A DNA stretch of 6,176 nucleotides from an uncultured Eubacteriales bacterium (GTDB lineage Bacteria > Bacillota > Clostridia > Oscillospirales > Acutalibacteraceae): NCBI GenBank assembly GCA_934615635.1, contig CAKTTT010000146.1, forward strand, positions 1 to 6,176, written 5' to 3'. The notes beneath the pieces are model-generated. The model searched no databases. It was not told the origin of the DNA and saw only the letters and a list, made by a program, of their open reading frames with translations. The stretch's first letter is position 1. Each line of letters starts with the position of its first letter. Positions 1 to 6,026 of the stretch are shown here, one piece after another. The position numbers were made by a program, and so were the translations under genes.

Positions 1-722
1 TTGCAAAGGCATTTGACATCCAGTTTACAGATAAGGACAATACATTAAAGCATGTTTACCAGACTTCCTGGGGTATGACAACACGTATGATCGGTGCTAT
101 CATCATGGTACATGGTGATGACAATGGTCTGGTCCTGCCTCCAAGGATCGCTCCTGTGCAGATCATGGTAGTTCCGATCCAGCAGAAGAAGGAAGGCGTA
201 TTAGACAAGGCATTTGAGTTAAGAGACCGTCTGATCAAGTCCGGATTTTCTGTAAAGGTAGACGACAGCGACAAGAGCCCAGGCTGGAAGTTTGCTGACT
301 GTGAGATGCGTGGTATCCCGTTAAGAGTGGAAATCGGACCAAAGGATATGGAAAACAACCAGTGCGTCCTGGTGCGGCGGGATAACCGGGAGAAGACCTT
401 CGTATCCCTGGACGAGCTGGAGGACCGGATTCCCCGACTGCTGCAGGCGGTTCACGACGGGCTGTATGAAAAGGCGCTGGCCCGGCGGGAGAGCATGACC
501 TATACCGTCCATACCCTGGATGAGATGAAGGAAACCGCCGATCGGAAGCCCGGCCTGATCCGGGCGATGTGGTGCGGTGACCTGGAATGCGAGCTGAAGC
601 TCAAGGAGGAGGCGGGGGTATCCAGCCGCTGTATGCCCTTTGAGCAGGAGGCCGTGGGGGACAGGTGTGTATGCTGCGGCAAACCGGCGAAAAAACTGGT
701 TGTTTGGGGCAAGGCGTACTAA
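1..722 (+). CDS. proS: Prolyl-tRNA synthetase, archaeal/eukaryote-type, C-terminal part (5' end outside window)
   Basis: This enzyme attaches proline to tRNA-Pro in the cytoplasm. The first complete codon is at base 3 and 239 residues are visible; family members are around 480 aa, so roughly the N-terminal half is missing. Visible in order: the class II motif 3 region (GMTTRMIGA, then HGDDNGLVLPP), the anticodon-binding domain (from QIMVVPIQQKK through IGPKDMENNQCVLVRR), and the C-terminal zinc-binding domain with two cysteine pairs (WCGDLEC and CVCCGK). It ends in WGKAY; a terminal Tyr is characteristic of this ProRS type. The stop is TAA at 720-722. Oddities: composition changes abruptly near base 360 (about 46% GC before, about 63% after) while the protein stays continuous, and the last 14 codons plus stop recur twice downstream. 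The family call is firm; whether the 5' part belongs to the same genome is uncertain. Confidence 0.95.
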   Translation, partial: AKAFDIQFTDKDNTLKHVYQTSWGMTTRMIGAIIMVHGDDNGLVLPPRIAPVQIMVVPIQQKKEGVLDKAFELRDRLIKSGFSVKVDDSDKSPGWKFADCEMRGIPLRVEIGPKDMENNQCVLVRRDNREKTFVSLDELEDRIPRLLQAVHDGLYEKALARRESMTYTVHTLDEMKETADRKPGLIRAMWCGDLECELKLKEEAGVSSRCMPFEQEAVGDRCVCCGKPAKKLVVWGKAY

Positions 723-862
723 CCCGCCGTTTAGCCGGCGGCAAACCGGCGAAAAAGCTGGTTGTCTGGGGCAAGGCGTACTAACCCGCCGTTTAGCCGG
801 CGGCAAACCGGCGAAAAAGCTGGTTGTCTGGGGCAAGGCGTATTAACTCGCCGTTTAGCCGG
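677..862 (+). repeat. Three tandem 62-bp copies of the proS 3' end
   Basis: Units lie at 677-738, 739-800 and 801-862. Each carries the codons for GKPAKKLVVWGKAY, a TAA stop and 16-17 bases of downstream sequence. Only the first copy is in frame with proS, because 62 is not a multiple of 3. Copies 1 and 2 differ at two positions (695/757 and 704/766); copies 2 and 3 differ at two (781/843 and 786/848). The three differences in the coding-equivalent part are all synonymous third-position transitions. At the unit junctions a hairpin CCGCCG-TTTAGC-CGGCGG forms (724-741 and again 786-803), with no T-run after it, so it is not a normal terminator. Copy 3 runs into unique sequence and lacks the full hairpin. 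Confidence 0.95.
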
Positions 863-1021
863 AGAAGAAAGGCGCGGAGATCGTTTCCGGCGGCATAATT
901 CCTCCCTCTTGGGAAATCGTTTTTATTTTCTGATATCCACCTGCCAAGACAATGCCGGCGCGGGCCCTTCACGGGATTGGCGACCGCGGATATGGTAAAT
1001 CGGGCTTTGAAGGGAGACGTT

Positions 1022-1555
1022 ATGCAATATACGGCGACATATACCTCCCCCTTGGGGCGGATAACCATGGCAAGCGATGGCGAAAGGCTGTCCGGTCTGT
1101 GGTTTGACGGACAAAAATACTTTGCCGCCACCCTGTCTGCCGCGCATGAGGAGAAGGATCTTCCCATTTTTCAGCAGACCAAACGGTGGCTGGAGCTGTA
1201 TTTCCGCGGGACGGCGCCGGAGTTCACCCCGCCGCTGCATCTGACGGCTTCCCCCTTCCGCCTGGCGGTGTGGGATATCCTGCGGCAGATCCCGTATGGA
1301 CAGGTCATAACCTATGGGGAAATCGCCCGCAGAATCGCGCAAACGCAGGGGCTGGAGAGTATGTCCGCCCAGGCGGTGGGCGGCGCGGTGGGGCACAACC
1401 CCATTTCCATCATCCTGCCCTGCCATCGAGTGGTTGGGAGCAACGGCAGCCTGACGGGATATGCCGGTGGCGTTGAGAGAAAGGTTGCCCTGCTCACCCT
1501 GGAAGGGACCGATATGAGCCGCTTGTTTGTCCCCGGGAAGGGAACGGCGTTATAA
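1022..1555 (+). CDS. ogt: Methylated-DNA--[protein]-cysteine S-methyltransferase (O6-alkylguanine repair)
   Basis: This is a suicide DNA-repair protein that moves the alkyl group from O6-alkylguanine in DNA to its own cysteine. The protein is 177 aa, a normal length for single-domain Ogt. Visible: an N-terminal ribonuclease-H-like domain (about 1-75), then the DNA-binding and active-site domain with FRLAVWDILRQIPYG (79-93), Tyr98 (the nucleotide-flipping Tyr position), Asn126, the acceptor motif PCHRV with Cys134, and the closing GYAGGVERK and Glu161. The Arg-finger position (Arg128 in human MGMT) is Gln117 here (SAQAVGGA), a substitution I believe is common in clostridial homologues. The ATG at 1022 is chosen because AGGGAG sits 5 nt upstream; the in-frame ATG at 992 and TTG at 977 lack such a site. 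It stands alone, downstream of the proS repeat array and convergent with the (-) operon. Confidence 0.95.
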   Translation: MQYTATYTSPLGRITMASDGERLSGLWFDGQKYFAATLSAAHEEKDLPIFQQTKRWLELYFRGTAPEFTPPLHLTASPFRLAVWDILRQIPYGQVITYGEIARRIAQTQGLESMSAQAVGGAVGHNPISIILPCHRVVGSNGSLTGYAGGVERKVALLTLEGTDMSRLFVPGKGTAL

Positions 1556-1851
1556 GCCGGGTTGCCAGTCGACGGTATCCCTTTCGGCGGCCGGTCCCGA
1601 TAGCGGCGCCATCCGTTGCAGGGGCTTTCACCAGAGGTAGGCCATGAAACCGTAAGGGGCGTGGGCCGGCTTGGAAGGGGCCTCGGCAAACGCCCCTTGA
1701 TCCTGCCGCCGGTTAACGGGCGCCGGTCATTTTTCCGATCTCCGGATCTCCTTTGTTGGCGGCCTCCGTATGCGGCGCTTGCAGGGACAATCGGCTGAAC
1801 CGCGGCTTTTTTCTCTTTCGGCGGTGAATCCGCTATTCCCTCATACAATTC
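1556..1851. other. GC-rich stretch without a convincing gene, between ogt and its terminator
   Basis: About 300 bases separate the ogt stop from the first clear terminator. A 60-codon reading frame exists at 1616-1798 but has no ribosome-binding site and no recognisable motif. Long (-) frames here continue antisense through ogt and look like shadows. The stretch contains hairpin-capable segments, notably two copies of AAGGGGC that could both pair with one GCCCCTT (1654-1698). It may be a long ogt 3' UTR, decayed sequence or an unrecognised RNA; nothing decides between these. Confidence 0.5.
1654..1698 (+). other. Alternative hairpins with a shared 3' arm
   Basis: AAGGGGCG at 1654-1661 and AAGGGGC at 1675-1681 can each pair with the arm at 1691-1698 (CGCCCCTT), giving mutually exclusive stems of 8 bp (long loop) or 7 bp (10-nt loop). 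No T-run follows, so it is not a terminator. The pairing is visible in the sequence; any function is unknown, and chance pairing in GC-rich DNA is possible. Confidence 0.3.
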
Positions 1852-1890
1852 GCCCCCTGTCGCAGTTTTACTGCGGCAGGGGGCTTTTTT
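1852..1890 (+). terminator. Strong Rho-independent terminator (ogt side)
   Basis: The arms GCCCCCTG-T-CGCAG (1852-1865) and CTGCG-G-CAGGGGGC (1871-1884) form a 14-bp stem with one T-G wobble and a TTTTA loop, followed by six T residues (1885-1890). Read on the (-) strand the hairpin has no T-run, so it terminates (+) transcription arriving from ogt. Confidence 0.93.
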
Positions 1891-1906
1891 ATGTCCCTTT
1901 TCTGAT

Positions 1907-1933
1907 GCCCGGCAATTCCGCCGGGCTGTTTTT
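1907..1933 (+). terminator. Second tandem Rho-independent terminator
   Basis: GCCCGGC (1907-1913), a 6-nt AATTCC loop and GCCGGGC (1920-1926) form a perfect 7-bp stem followed by TGTTTTT. Again only the (+) orientation has the T-run. It lies 16 nt before the end of the convergent AcnX small-subunit gene, so it would stop (+) read-through into that operon. Confidence 0.85.
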
Positions 1934-1948
1934 GCGATTGCAGGGGCC

Positions 1949-2395
1949 TTATCCCTCCACGGTGACGGTGCCGTCGGCGGCCACGGAAATGGTCATCCCA
2001 TCCTTCACATAGGCGAGGAAATCCTCTCCCAGATTATCCACCGTGGGCATGGAATGATCCGTCCACACATCTGCCAGGATCGCCCCGGCCGCGGCCAGGG
2101 AATCGATGGGCTCGGAGAAGAGCATGGCCGCCGGGGCCACCCCCATGGAGCAGGCGGTGTGCAGCACCAGCCCGCCAGTGGTGGAACCGATGGTCTTGGG
2201 CAGGCAGAGCGCCCGGCCGGTCAGGGGCTTGTTGTACAGGTCGGCGTTGTTCTGGTCGCCGCACACCGCCTCCTTGGCTTTGGCCAGCAGGCTTTTCTGG
2301 AAGGAAGCCAGAGTATTGAAGCCGCCGTGGGAAACGACGGCGGGCGCCTGGACGGCGCCGGGCACTACCGGTCGGCCCTGAAATACTTTTTTCAT
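1949..2395 (-). CDS. Aconitase X small subunit (swivelling domain, DUF126 family)
   Basis: This is the small, swivelling-domain subunit of a two-subunit AcnX hydro-lyase; in the family it closes over the active site of the large subunit. The protein is 148 aa, a normal size for the stand-alone form. The family signature is clear from about residue 57: KPLTGRALCLPKTIGSTTGG, then GVAPAAMLFSEPIDSLAAAGAILAD, corresponding to the glycine/serine loop and the segment that follows it. The region before it (VCGDQNNADLY) departs from the SFWGGxDP-type sequence I associate with characterised members, so the substrate may differ. The ATG at 2395 is used because GGAGG lies 7 nt upstream inside the large-subunit gene, whose stop is only 2 nt before this ATG. 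An upstream start would overlap the large subunit out of frame and adds no family sequence. No T-rich terminator is visible after it on this strand. Confidence 0.9.
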   Translation of the reverse strand: MKKVFQGRPVVPGAVQAPAVVSHGGFNTLASFQKSLLAKAKEAVCGDQNNADLYNKPLTGRALCLPKTIGSTTGGLVLHTACSMGVAPAAMLFSEPIDSLAAAGAILADVWTDHSMPTVDNLGEDFLAYVKDGMTISVAADGTVTVEG

Positions 2396-2397
2396 CC

Positions 2398-3705
2398 TCA
2401 CGCCTCCTCCTTTCCGGTGAGCTTGCGGGTGATCTCCTCGTCGGTCATATACCGGGCGGTGGTATAAGTGCGCAGCTTGTTGGAATTGGTCAGCACCGGC
2501 ATATTCTTGCACAAGGGATTGTTCATGTACATCAGCGGGCAGATATAAGACACGCGGGCGCCGGTTGCCCGCAGCCGTTCATAATACGGGGTGGCGCGGA
2601 ATTCCTCCAGCACCCCGGGAGCGGCGGTGAGCACCGTTTTATAAGCCAGCCGGCTTCTGCCGGAAGCCTTCAGCCCCGCTTCCAGCCGGTCGGTCCAGCT
2701 TTTGAGCTGGCCGATGGAAAGATGGGGGCAGCCGATAAAGGCCAGCTTGGGCTTCACATCCGGGCTCTTCCACATCAGGGGATAGCTGTCCTTGACCCGC
2801 TGCAGTTCCGCATCGTCGATGACATAGACTCTGGCGTCGGGCAGCAACAGGGCGTCTCCCTGCTCCACCACCTCGGGCGTCAGCCCCTCCACATGGTACA
2901 GCCCCACCGCCCCGTTGGAGGCGGAGGCGGCGCCCATATCCTTGAGATAGGCCTTGACCTCCTCATTGAGCTCCCCGCCCAGGAAGGCGTCCAGCCCCCG
3001 GATGTAGGGCACGTCCTCCATCACCTTGAGACCGATGGCGCTTCCCAGGATCTGGGCCTCCGGCGCCTTCGTAGTGCGGATGTCGATAAGCCATTTTGCC
3101 TTGCGGCCTTCGTCGGTGAGCAGATCAAAATAAGGGGTTTTGCCCAGGATCGCGCCGAACAGGTCGATATAAGCGGAGTTGCGGTTGCACCGCGCCCCCA
3201 GCACCGAGTTGGCGTACACCACGGCGGAGGACTCCGCCCAGCTCAGGATATCCCCCTTCTTCGGCAGGTTGCCCACCTGATCCATATAGCAGGTGCAGGA
3301 GAAGGAGGCGTCGCTTTTCAGCCCCAGCTTTTTCAACTGCTCCTCATACCGTCCCTGGGTGCCGTACATCACCCCGAAAACGATTTTCTGCAGCAGGTTG
3401 CAGGGGACGTTTTCATGGTCCAGCGGCCGGGGATCCACCGTAAATGGCTCCTTGGCCTTGATCCCAGCGGCGATCAGCTCGTCCATCACGTCGAAAAGGG
3501 CGGTCATCACCGAGATGCCGAAGGAGGTCACCAAATGGGAGGGGCCGGTGGTTTCCACCAGCCTTTCCGCGCCGAAGGTTTCGCCGTACATCACCACGGT
3601 TTTCATGATCTTGGCCATAATCTCTCCCTGTTCGCCGTCCAGTATCGCCTGTTCCTCCGGCGTCAGCCGCATCCGGCGGGGAGCCGTGTCCGTCATTGCC
3701 GTCAT
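2398..3705 (-). CDS. Aconitase X large (catalytic) subunit, DUF521 family hydro-lyase
   Basis: This is the catalytic subunit of an iron-sulfur-dependent dehydratase. Characterised AcnX enzymes dehydrate cis-3-hydroxy-L-proline (bacteria) or mevalonate 5-phosphate (archaea); the substrate here is not known. The protein is 435 aa, slightly longer than usual because about 11 residues precede the typical MRLTPEEQ opening. Family motifs in order: LTPEEQAILDGEQG (14-27), SHLVTSFG (56-63), GNLPKKGDILSWAESSAVVY (145-164), LGARCNRN (169-176), GCPHLS (325-330), and a C-terminal segment with ICP (388-390) and TNSNKLRTY (406-414). Cys173, Cys326 and Cys389 are candidate cluster ligands by position; Cys137, Cys139 and Cys399 are further cysteines. 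The ATG at 3705 is preceded by AGGAAGGAGA at a 5-nt spacing. It starts 25 nt after the flavoenzyme gene and ends 2 nt before the small subunit. Confidence 0.9.
   Translation of the reverse strand: MTAMTDTAPRRMRLTPEEQAILDGEQGEIMAKIMKTVVMYGETFGAERLVETTGPSHLVTSFGISVMTALFDVMDELIAAGIKAKEPFTVDPRPLDHENVPCNLLQKIVFGVMYGTQGRYEEQLKKLGLKSDASFSCTCYMDQVGNLPKKGDILSWAESSAVVYANSVLGARCNRNSAYIDLFGAILGKTPYFDLLTDEGRKAKWLIDIRTTKAPEAQILGSAIGLKVMEDVPYIRGLDAFLGGELNEEVKAYLKDMGAASASNGAVGLYHVEGLTPEVVEQGDALLLPDARVYVIDDAELQRVKDSYPLMWKSPDVKPKLAFIGCPHLSIGQLKSWTDRLEAGLKASGRSRLAYKTVLTAAPGVLEEFRATPYYERLRATGARVSYICPLMYMNNPLCKNMPVLTNSNKLRTYTTARYMTDEEITRKLTGKEEA
2403..2413 (-). promoter_or_regulatory. Ribosome-binding site inside the upstream gene (AcnX subunit coupling)
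   Basis: On the (-) strand AAAGGAGGAGG lies within the last codons of the large-subunit gene, 7 to 10 nt before the small-subunit ATG, while the large-subunit TGA lies 2 nt before that ATG. This layout fits translational coupling giving matched amounts of the two subunits. It also fixes the small-subunit start. Confidence 0.8.
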
Positions 3706-3730
3706 ATGTATCTCCTTCCTTTCCGTCGGC

Positions 3731-5992
3731 TTATAAGCTCAACCCCAGGGCATAGGCGGCGCGTACCGCCTCAAACACCTTGCCCACCTGGAAGCTGTCG
3801 CCGATATTGTACAGGGCCTCCGCCGCCCGACGGCGTTGAGCCTCCAGGAACAGCGCGTCGTCCGCCCTGCCGCCGGCGGCGATCACCACCAGGTCGGCGG
3901 GCAAGGTTTCCGCCTTCTCCTCCACCTTCAGCTTGGGCGCCAGGGGATTCTCCACATTTTCCGGCAGAATGGGATGCCAGGTGACATAGGGATCCGGCAC
4001 GGTGGGCGAGACGTTGCGCATCACTTGTACGCCGCCTTTATCAAAGCCCACCACCCGGGTGCAGTTGAGCAGTTCCACCCCCGCCTTCTGAAGATAATGG
4101 ATCAGATGGCCTCGATTGGCGGTGCAGACGTGATTCATGATAAAGGGAGTCATCTCCACCACCTTGACCTCCTTCTCCAGCTCATATTTGAGCCAATAGG
4201 CGGTTTCGCAGCCCACCACGCCGGCGCCGACCACCACCACGTTTTTCGCGCCGGCAGCCAGCTCCGGCTTCACCAGCAGCTCGGTGGCCTGCACAATCGG
4301 CGCATCCGCCGCTCCCGGCAGCGGCAGCTTGGTATCCGTGGAGCCGATGGCGAACACCACGGCGTCGAAACGCTGCTCCATCAGCCAGTCCGCATCCGCC
4401 GTCACGCCGGCGACAAACTCCAGATCGTATTCCTCGCCGGTGCGCTTCACCAGATTTTCCAGATACCGGCGGTAGTTGTCCACGTCGAATTTGATCTTGG
4501 GCACGCTGCCGGGAATCAGCCGTCCGCCGATGCGGCCGCTTTTTTCGACCAGCCGCACCCGGTGCCCTCTCCGGGCGGCGGTGACGGCGGTGATCACGCC
4601 GGCGGGACCCGCGCCGATCACCCCGATGGTCCGGGGCTTCTCCGCCTTGGGCGGGACGTCGGGGTAAATGTGCTCGAAGGCGGTGCGGGGATTCACCGCG
4701 CACTGGGGATGCCCGCCCTCCACAAATTCATTCAGACAGCCCTCCTGGCAGCCGATGCAGGGCAGAATCTCCTCCACCTTGCCCGCGTACGCCTTGTTGG
4801 GCCATTGGGGATCCGCCAGCAGGGGCCGGCCCAGCATCACCATATCGCACTGGCCCGCCCGGAGAGCAGCCTCCGCCAGATCAGGATAGCCCAGCTTGCC
4901 CACCCCCACCACGGGCACCTCCACCCCGGCGTTGGAGAGGATCTTGTTTTCCCGGAAGTAATCCTTGACAATTTTCGCCACTTCCAGGAAGCAGCCGGGG
5001 GGCATGGAACCGGGGGGATGCGGCAGCCACCAGTTGTCATAGCAGCCCAGATCCACGTCGAACAGGTCCACGCCGGCAGCCACCAGATTTTTCATATACT
5101 CCAGCGTCATTTCCACCGTGCGGCCGTTCTGGAATTTCCTCAGATCGGAGACGTTCATGGCGTCGCCGTAGGTTTCGTTCAGAGCCAGGGAAAGATCGAT
5201 GCGATACATGATGGGATAGGCGTCCCCCACCCGCCGGCGGATCTCCCGCACCATATCCAGCCCGAAGGCCTGCCAATCGGCGAAGTGGCCAAGCTTCCGC
5301 CGGTTGAAGGCGGGATTGGTTAGCTGCTCCAGCAGATAGCCCTCATGTCCGTGGAGATAGCAGCCGTCGATGTTGGCGGCCTTGGCGTCCGCCGCGGCCT
5401 GCCCCGCGTTTTTGATGATCTTCTTCAGCCTGCGGCCGCTCAACGGCATACAGGGCACCTGGGCCATGTAAAAGTTGGGATTCCAGGAGGCGGAAACCGG
5501 CAGCTTCAGGGAATTGATCAGGCACTGGGGATTCCCCACCCGACCCAGGCCGGGGGTGAGCTGAATAAAAAATTTCGCGCCGTAAGCGTGCACGCCCGCC
5601 GCCAGATCCCGCCAGCCCGCGAAAACGGTGCGGCTGCGGTCGATCCGCGGAAAATAGGTGAGCTTATCCAGCTCGATGATGGAGTGGTCGATACCGAAGC
5701 TGACTGGGACCAGCCCGGAGGTGATCAAGCCCACCCCGCCCTTGGCCCGCTCGATAAAATAGCGGATCATTTGGGTATTGGGCCGGCCGGTTTCCTCACA
5801 CATGGAGATATTGCCCATGGGGGCCATCACCAGCCGGTTTTTCACCGTCATGTGATTGATCCGGATGGGGGAGAACAGGGAATCATACGGGTACAGCCGT
5901 TTGGTCATCCGGCCGCTTTCCAGCCAGGCGTCGTCATGGAACCAGTCGCCGTAGCTATCCACCAGGCGCTGGACGCTTTCATCCGTTTTCAA
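3731..5992 (-). CDS. OYE-like FMN/4Fe-4S/FAD oxidoreductase, 2-enoate reductase type
   Basis: This 753-aa flavoprotein likely reduces an activated C=C bond using NAD(P)H. An extension of about 35 aa precedes the OYE-type FMN barrel (37-400), with VMAPMGN (55-61), HGHEGYLLEQ (214-223), DVDLGCYDNWWLPHPP (312-327) and the phosphate-binding GRPLLADP (388-395). Cys412, Cys415, Cys419 and Cys431 (CX2CX3CX11C) match the 4Fe-4S site of 2,4-dienoyl-CoA reductase. Two Rossmann motifs follow: GVIGAGPAG (457-465) and VVVGAGVVG (586-594), and the end NIGDSFQVGKVFEAV (729-743) is the usual FAD-closing segment. Tyr219 in EGY aligns by eye with the catalytic Tyr of FadH. The GCYDNWWLPHPP stretch resembles clostridial 2-enoate/cinnamate reductases rather than FadH. 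Length exceeds the usual ~640-680 aa. The start is TTG at 5992, supported by AGGAG 6 nt upstream; the first in-frame ATG (residue 29) lacks such support. Alternatives include bile-acid BaiCD/BaiH-type enzymes. Confidence 0.9.
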   Translation of the reverse strand: MKTDESVQRLVDSYGDWFHDDAWLESGRMTKRLYPYDSLFSPIRINHMTVKNRLVMAPMGNISMCEETGRPNTQMIRYFIERAKGGVGLITSGLVPVSFGIDHSIIELDKLTYFPRIDRSRTVFAGWRDLAAGVHAYGAKFFIQLTPGLGRVGNPQCLINSLKLPVSASWNPNFYMAQVPCMPLSGRRLKKIIKNAGQAAADAKAANIDGCYLHGHEGYLLEQLTNPAFNRRKLGHFADWQAFGLDMVREIRRRVGDAYPIMYRIDLSLALNETYGDAMNVSDLRKFQNGRTVEMTLEYMKNLVAAGVDLFDVDLGCYDNWWLPHPPGSMPPGCFLEVAKIVKDYFRENKILSNAGVEVPVVGVGKLGYPDLAEAALRAGQCDMVMLGRPLLADPQWPNKAYAGKVEEILPCIGCQEGCLNEFVEGGHPQCAVNPRTAFEHIYPDVPPKAEKPRTIGVIGAGPAGVITAVTAARRGHRVRLVEKSGRIGGRLIPGSVPKIKFDVDNYRRYLENLVKRTGEEYDLEFVAGVTADADWLMEQRFDAVVFAIGSTDTKLPLPGAADAPIVQATELLVKPELAAGAKNVVVVGAGVVGCETAYWLKYELEKEVKVVEMTPFIMNHVCTANRGHLIHYLQKAGVELLNCTRVVGFDKGGVQVMRNVSPTVPDPYVTWHPILPENVENPLAPKLKVEEKAETLPADLVVIAAGGRADDALFLEAQRRRAAEALYNIGDSFQVGKVFEAVRAAYALGLSL

Positions 5993-6003
5993 CAGCTTCT
6001 CCT
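5990..6003 (-). promoter_or_regulatory. Ribosome-binding site deciding a TTG start
   Basis: On the (-) strand AGGAG (6003-5999) is separated by 6 nt from TTG (5992-5990), the first codon assigned to the flavoenzyme. There is no ATG in this frame before residue 29, and the residues between look like ordinary protein. TTG initiation may moderate expression of the first operon gene. Confidence 0.65.
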
Positions 6004-6011
6004 CGCTTTCG

Positions 6012-6021
6012 CAAACGTTTG
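6012..6021. promoter_or_regulatory. Palindromic candidate operator (LacI-family-like core)
   Basis: CAAACGTTTG is a perfect 10-bp palindrome whose AAACGTTT core, with a central CG step, is typical of LacI/GalR-family and cre-like operators. It fits the catabolite-control cre pattern only partly, with flank mismatches. It lies just downstream of the -10 box, over the expected transcription start, where binding would repress the operon. No regulator gene is visible in the window. Confidence 0.5.
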
Positions 6022-6026
6022 TAGCT

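Noticed and set aside
321..836. (-) open frame opposite proS and its repeat array
   Set aside because: It repeats the motif MPQTTSFFAGLPP only because it is antisense to the tandem units; no ribosome-binding site or family match.
677..862. CRISPR array
   Set aside because: The units are directly adjacent with no spacers and derive from the proS coding end.
889..930. Possible proS terminator ahead of TTTTTATTTT
   Set aside because: The only stem (TTTCC with GGAAA) is 5 bp with a loop of over 20 nt, too weak to call.
909..937. Possible ogt promoter (TTGGGA, 17-nt spacer, GATATC)
   Set aside because: Both boxes match consensus poorly; an ogt promoter probably lies in 863-1010 but I cannot place it.
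977..1021. Upstream starts for ogt (TTG at 977, ATG at 992)
   Set aside because: Neither has a ribosome-binding site, whereas ATG 1022 has AGGGAG at 5 nt and begins with the conserved family N-terminus.
1616..1798. Possible 60-aa gene downstream of ogt
   Set aside because: No Shine-Dalgarno site, no motif and Arg/Gly/Pro-rich composition expected from random GC-rich sequence.
2722..3984. Long (+) open frame of 420 codons antisense to the AcnX large subunit
   Set aside because: It is a shadow of a GC-rich gene: low-complexity His/Gly/Arg/Pro-rich translation, no family motif, and the opposite strand encodes clear AcnX motifs.
3836..5323. Long (+) open frame of 495 codons antisense to the flavoenzyme
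   Set aside because: His- and Gly-rich mirror translation with no recognisable domain; the (-) strand carries intact FMN, Fe-S and Rossmann motifs across the whole span.
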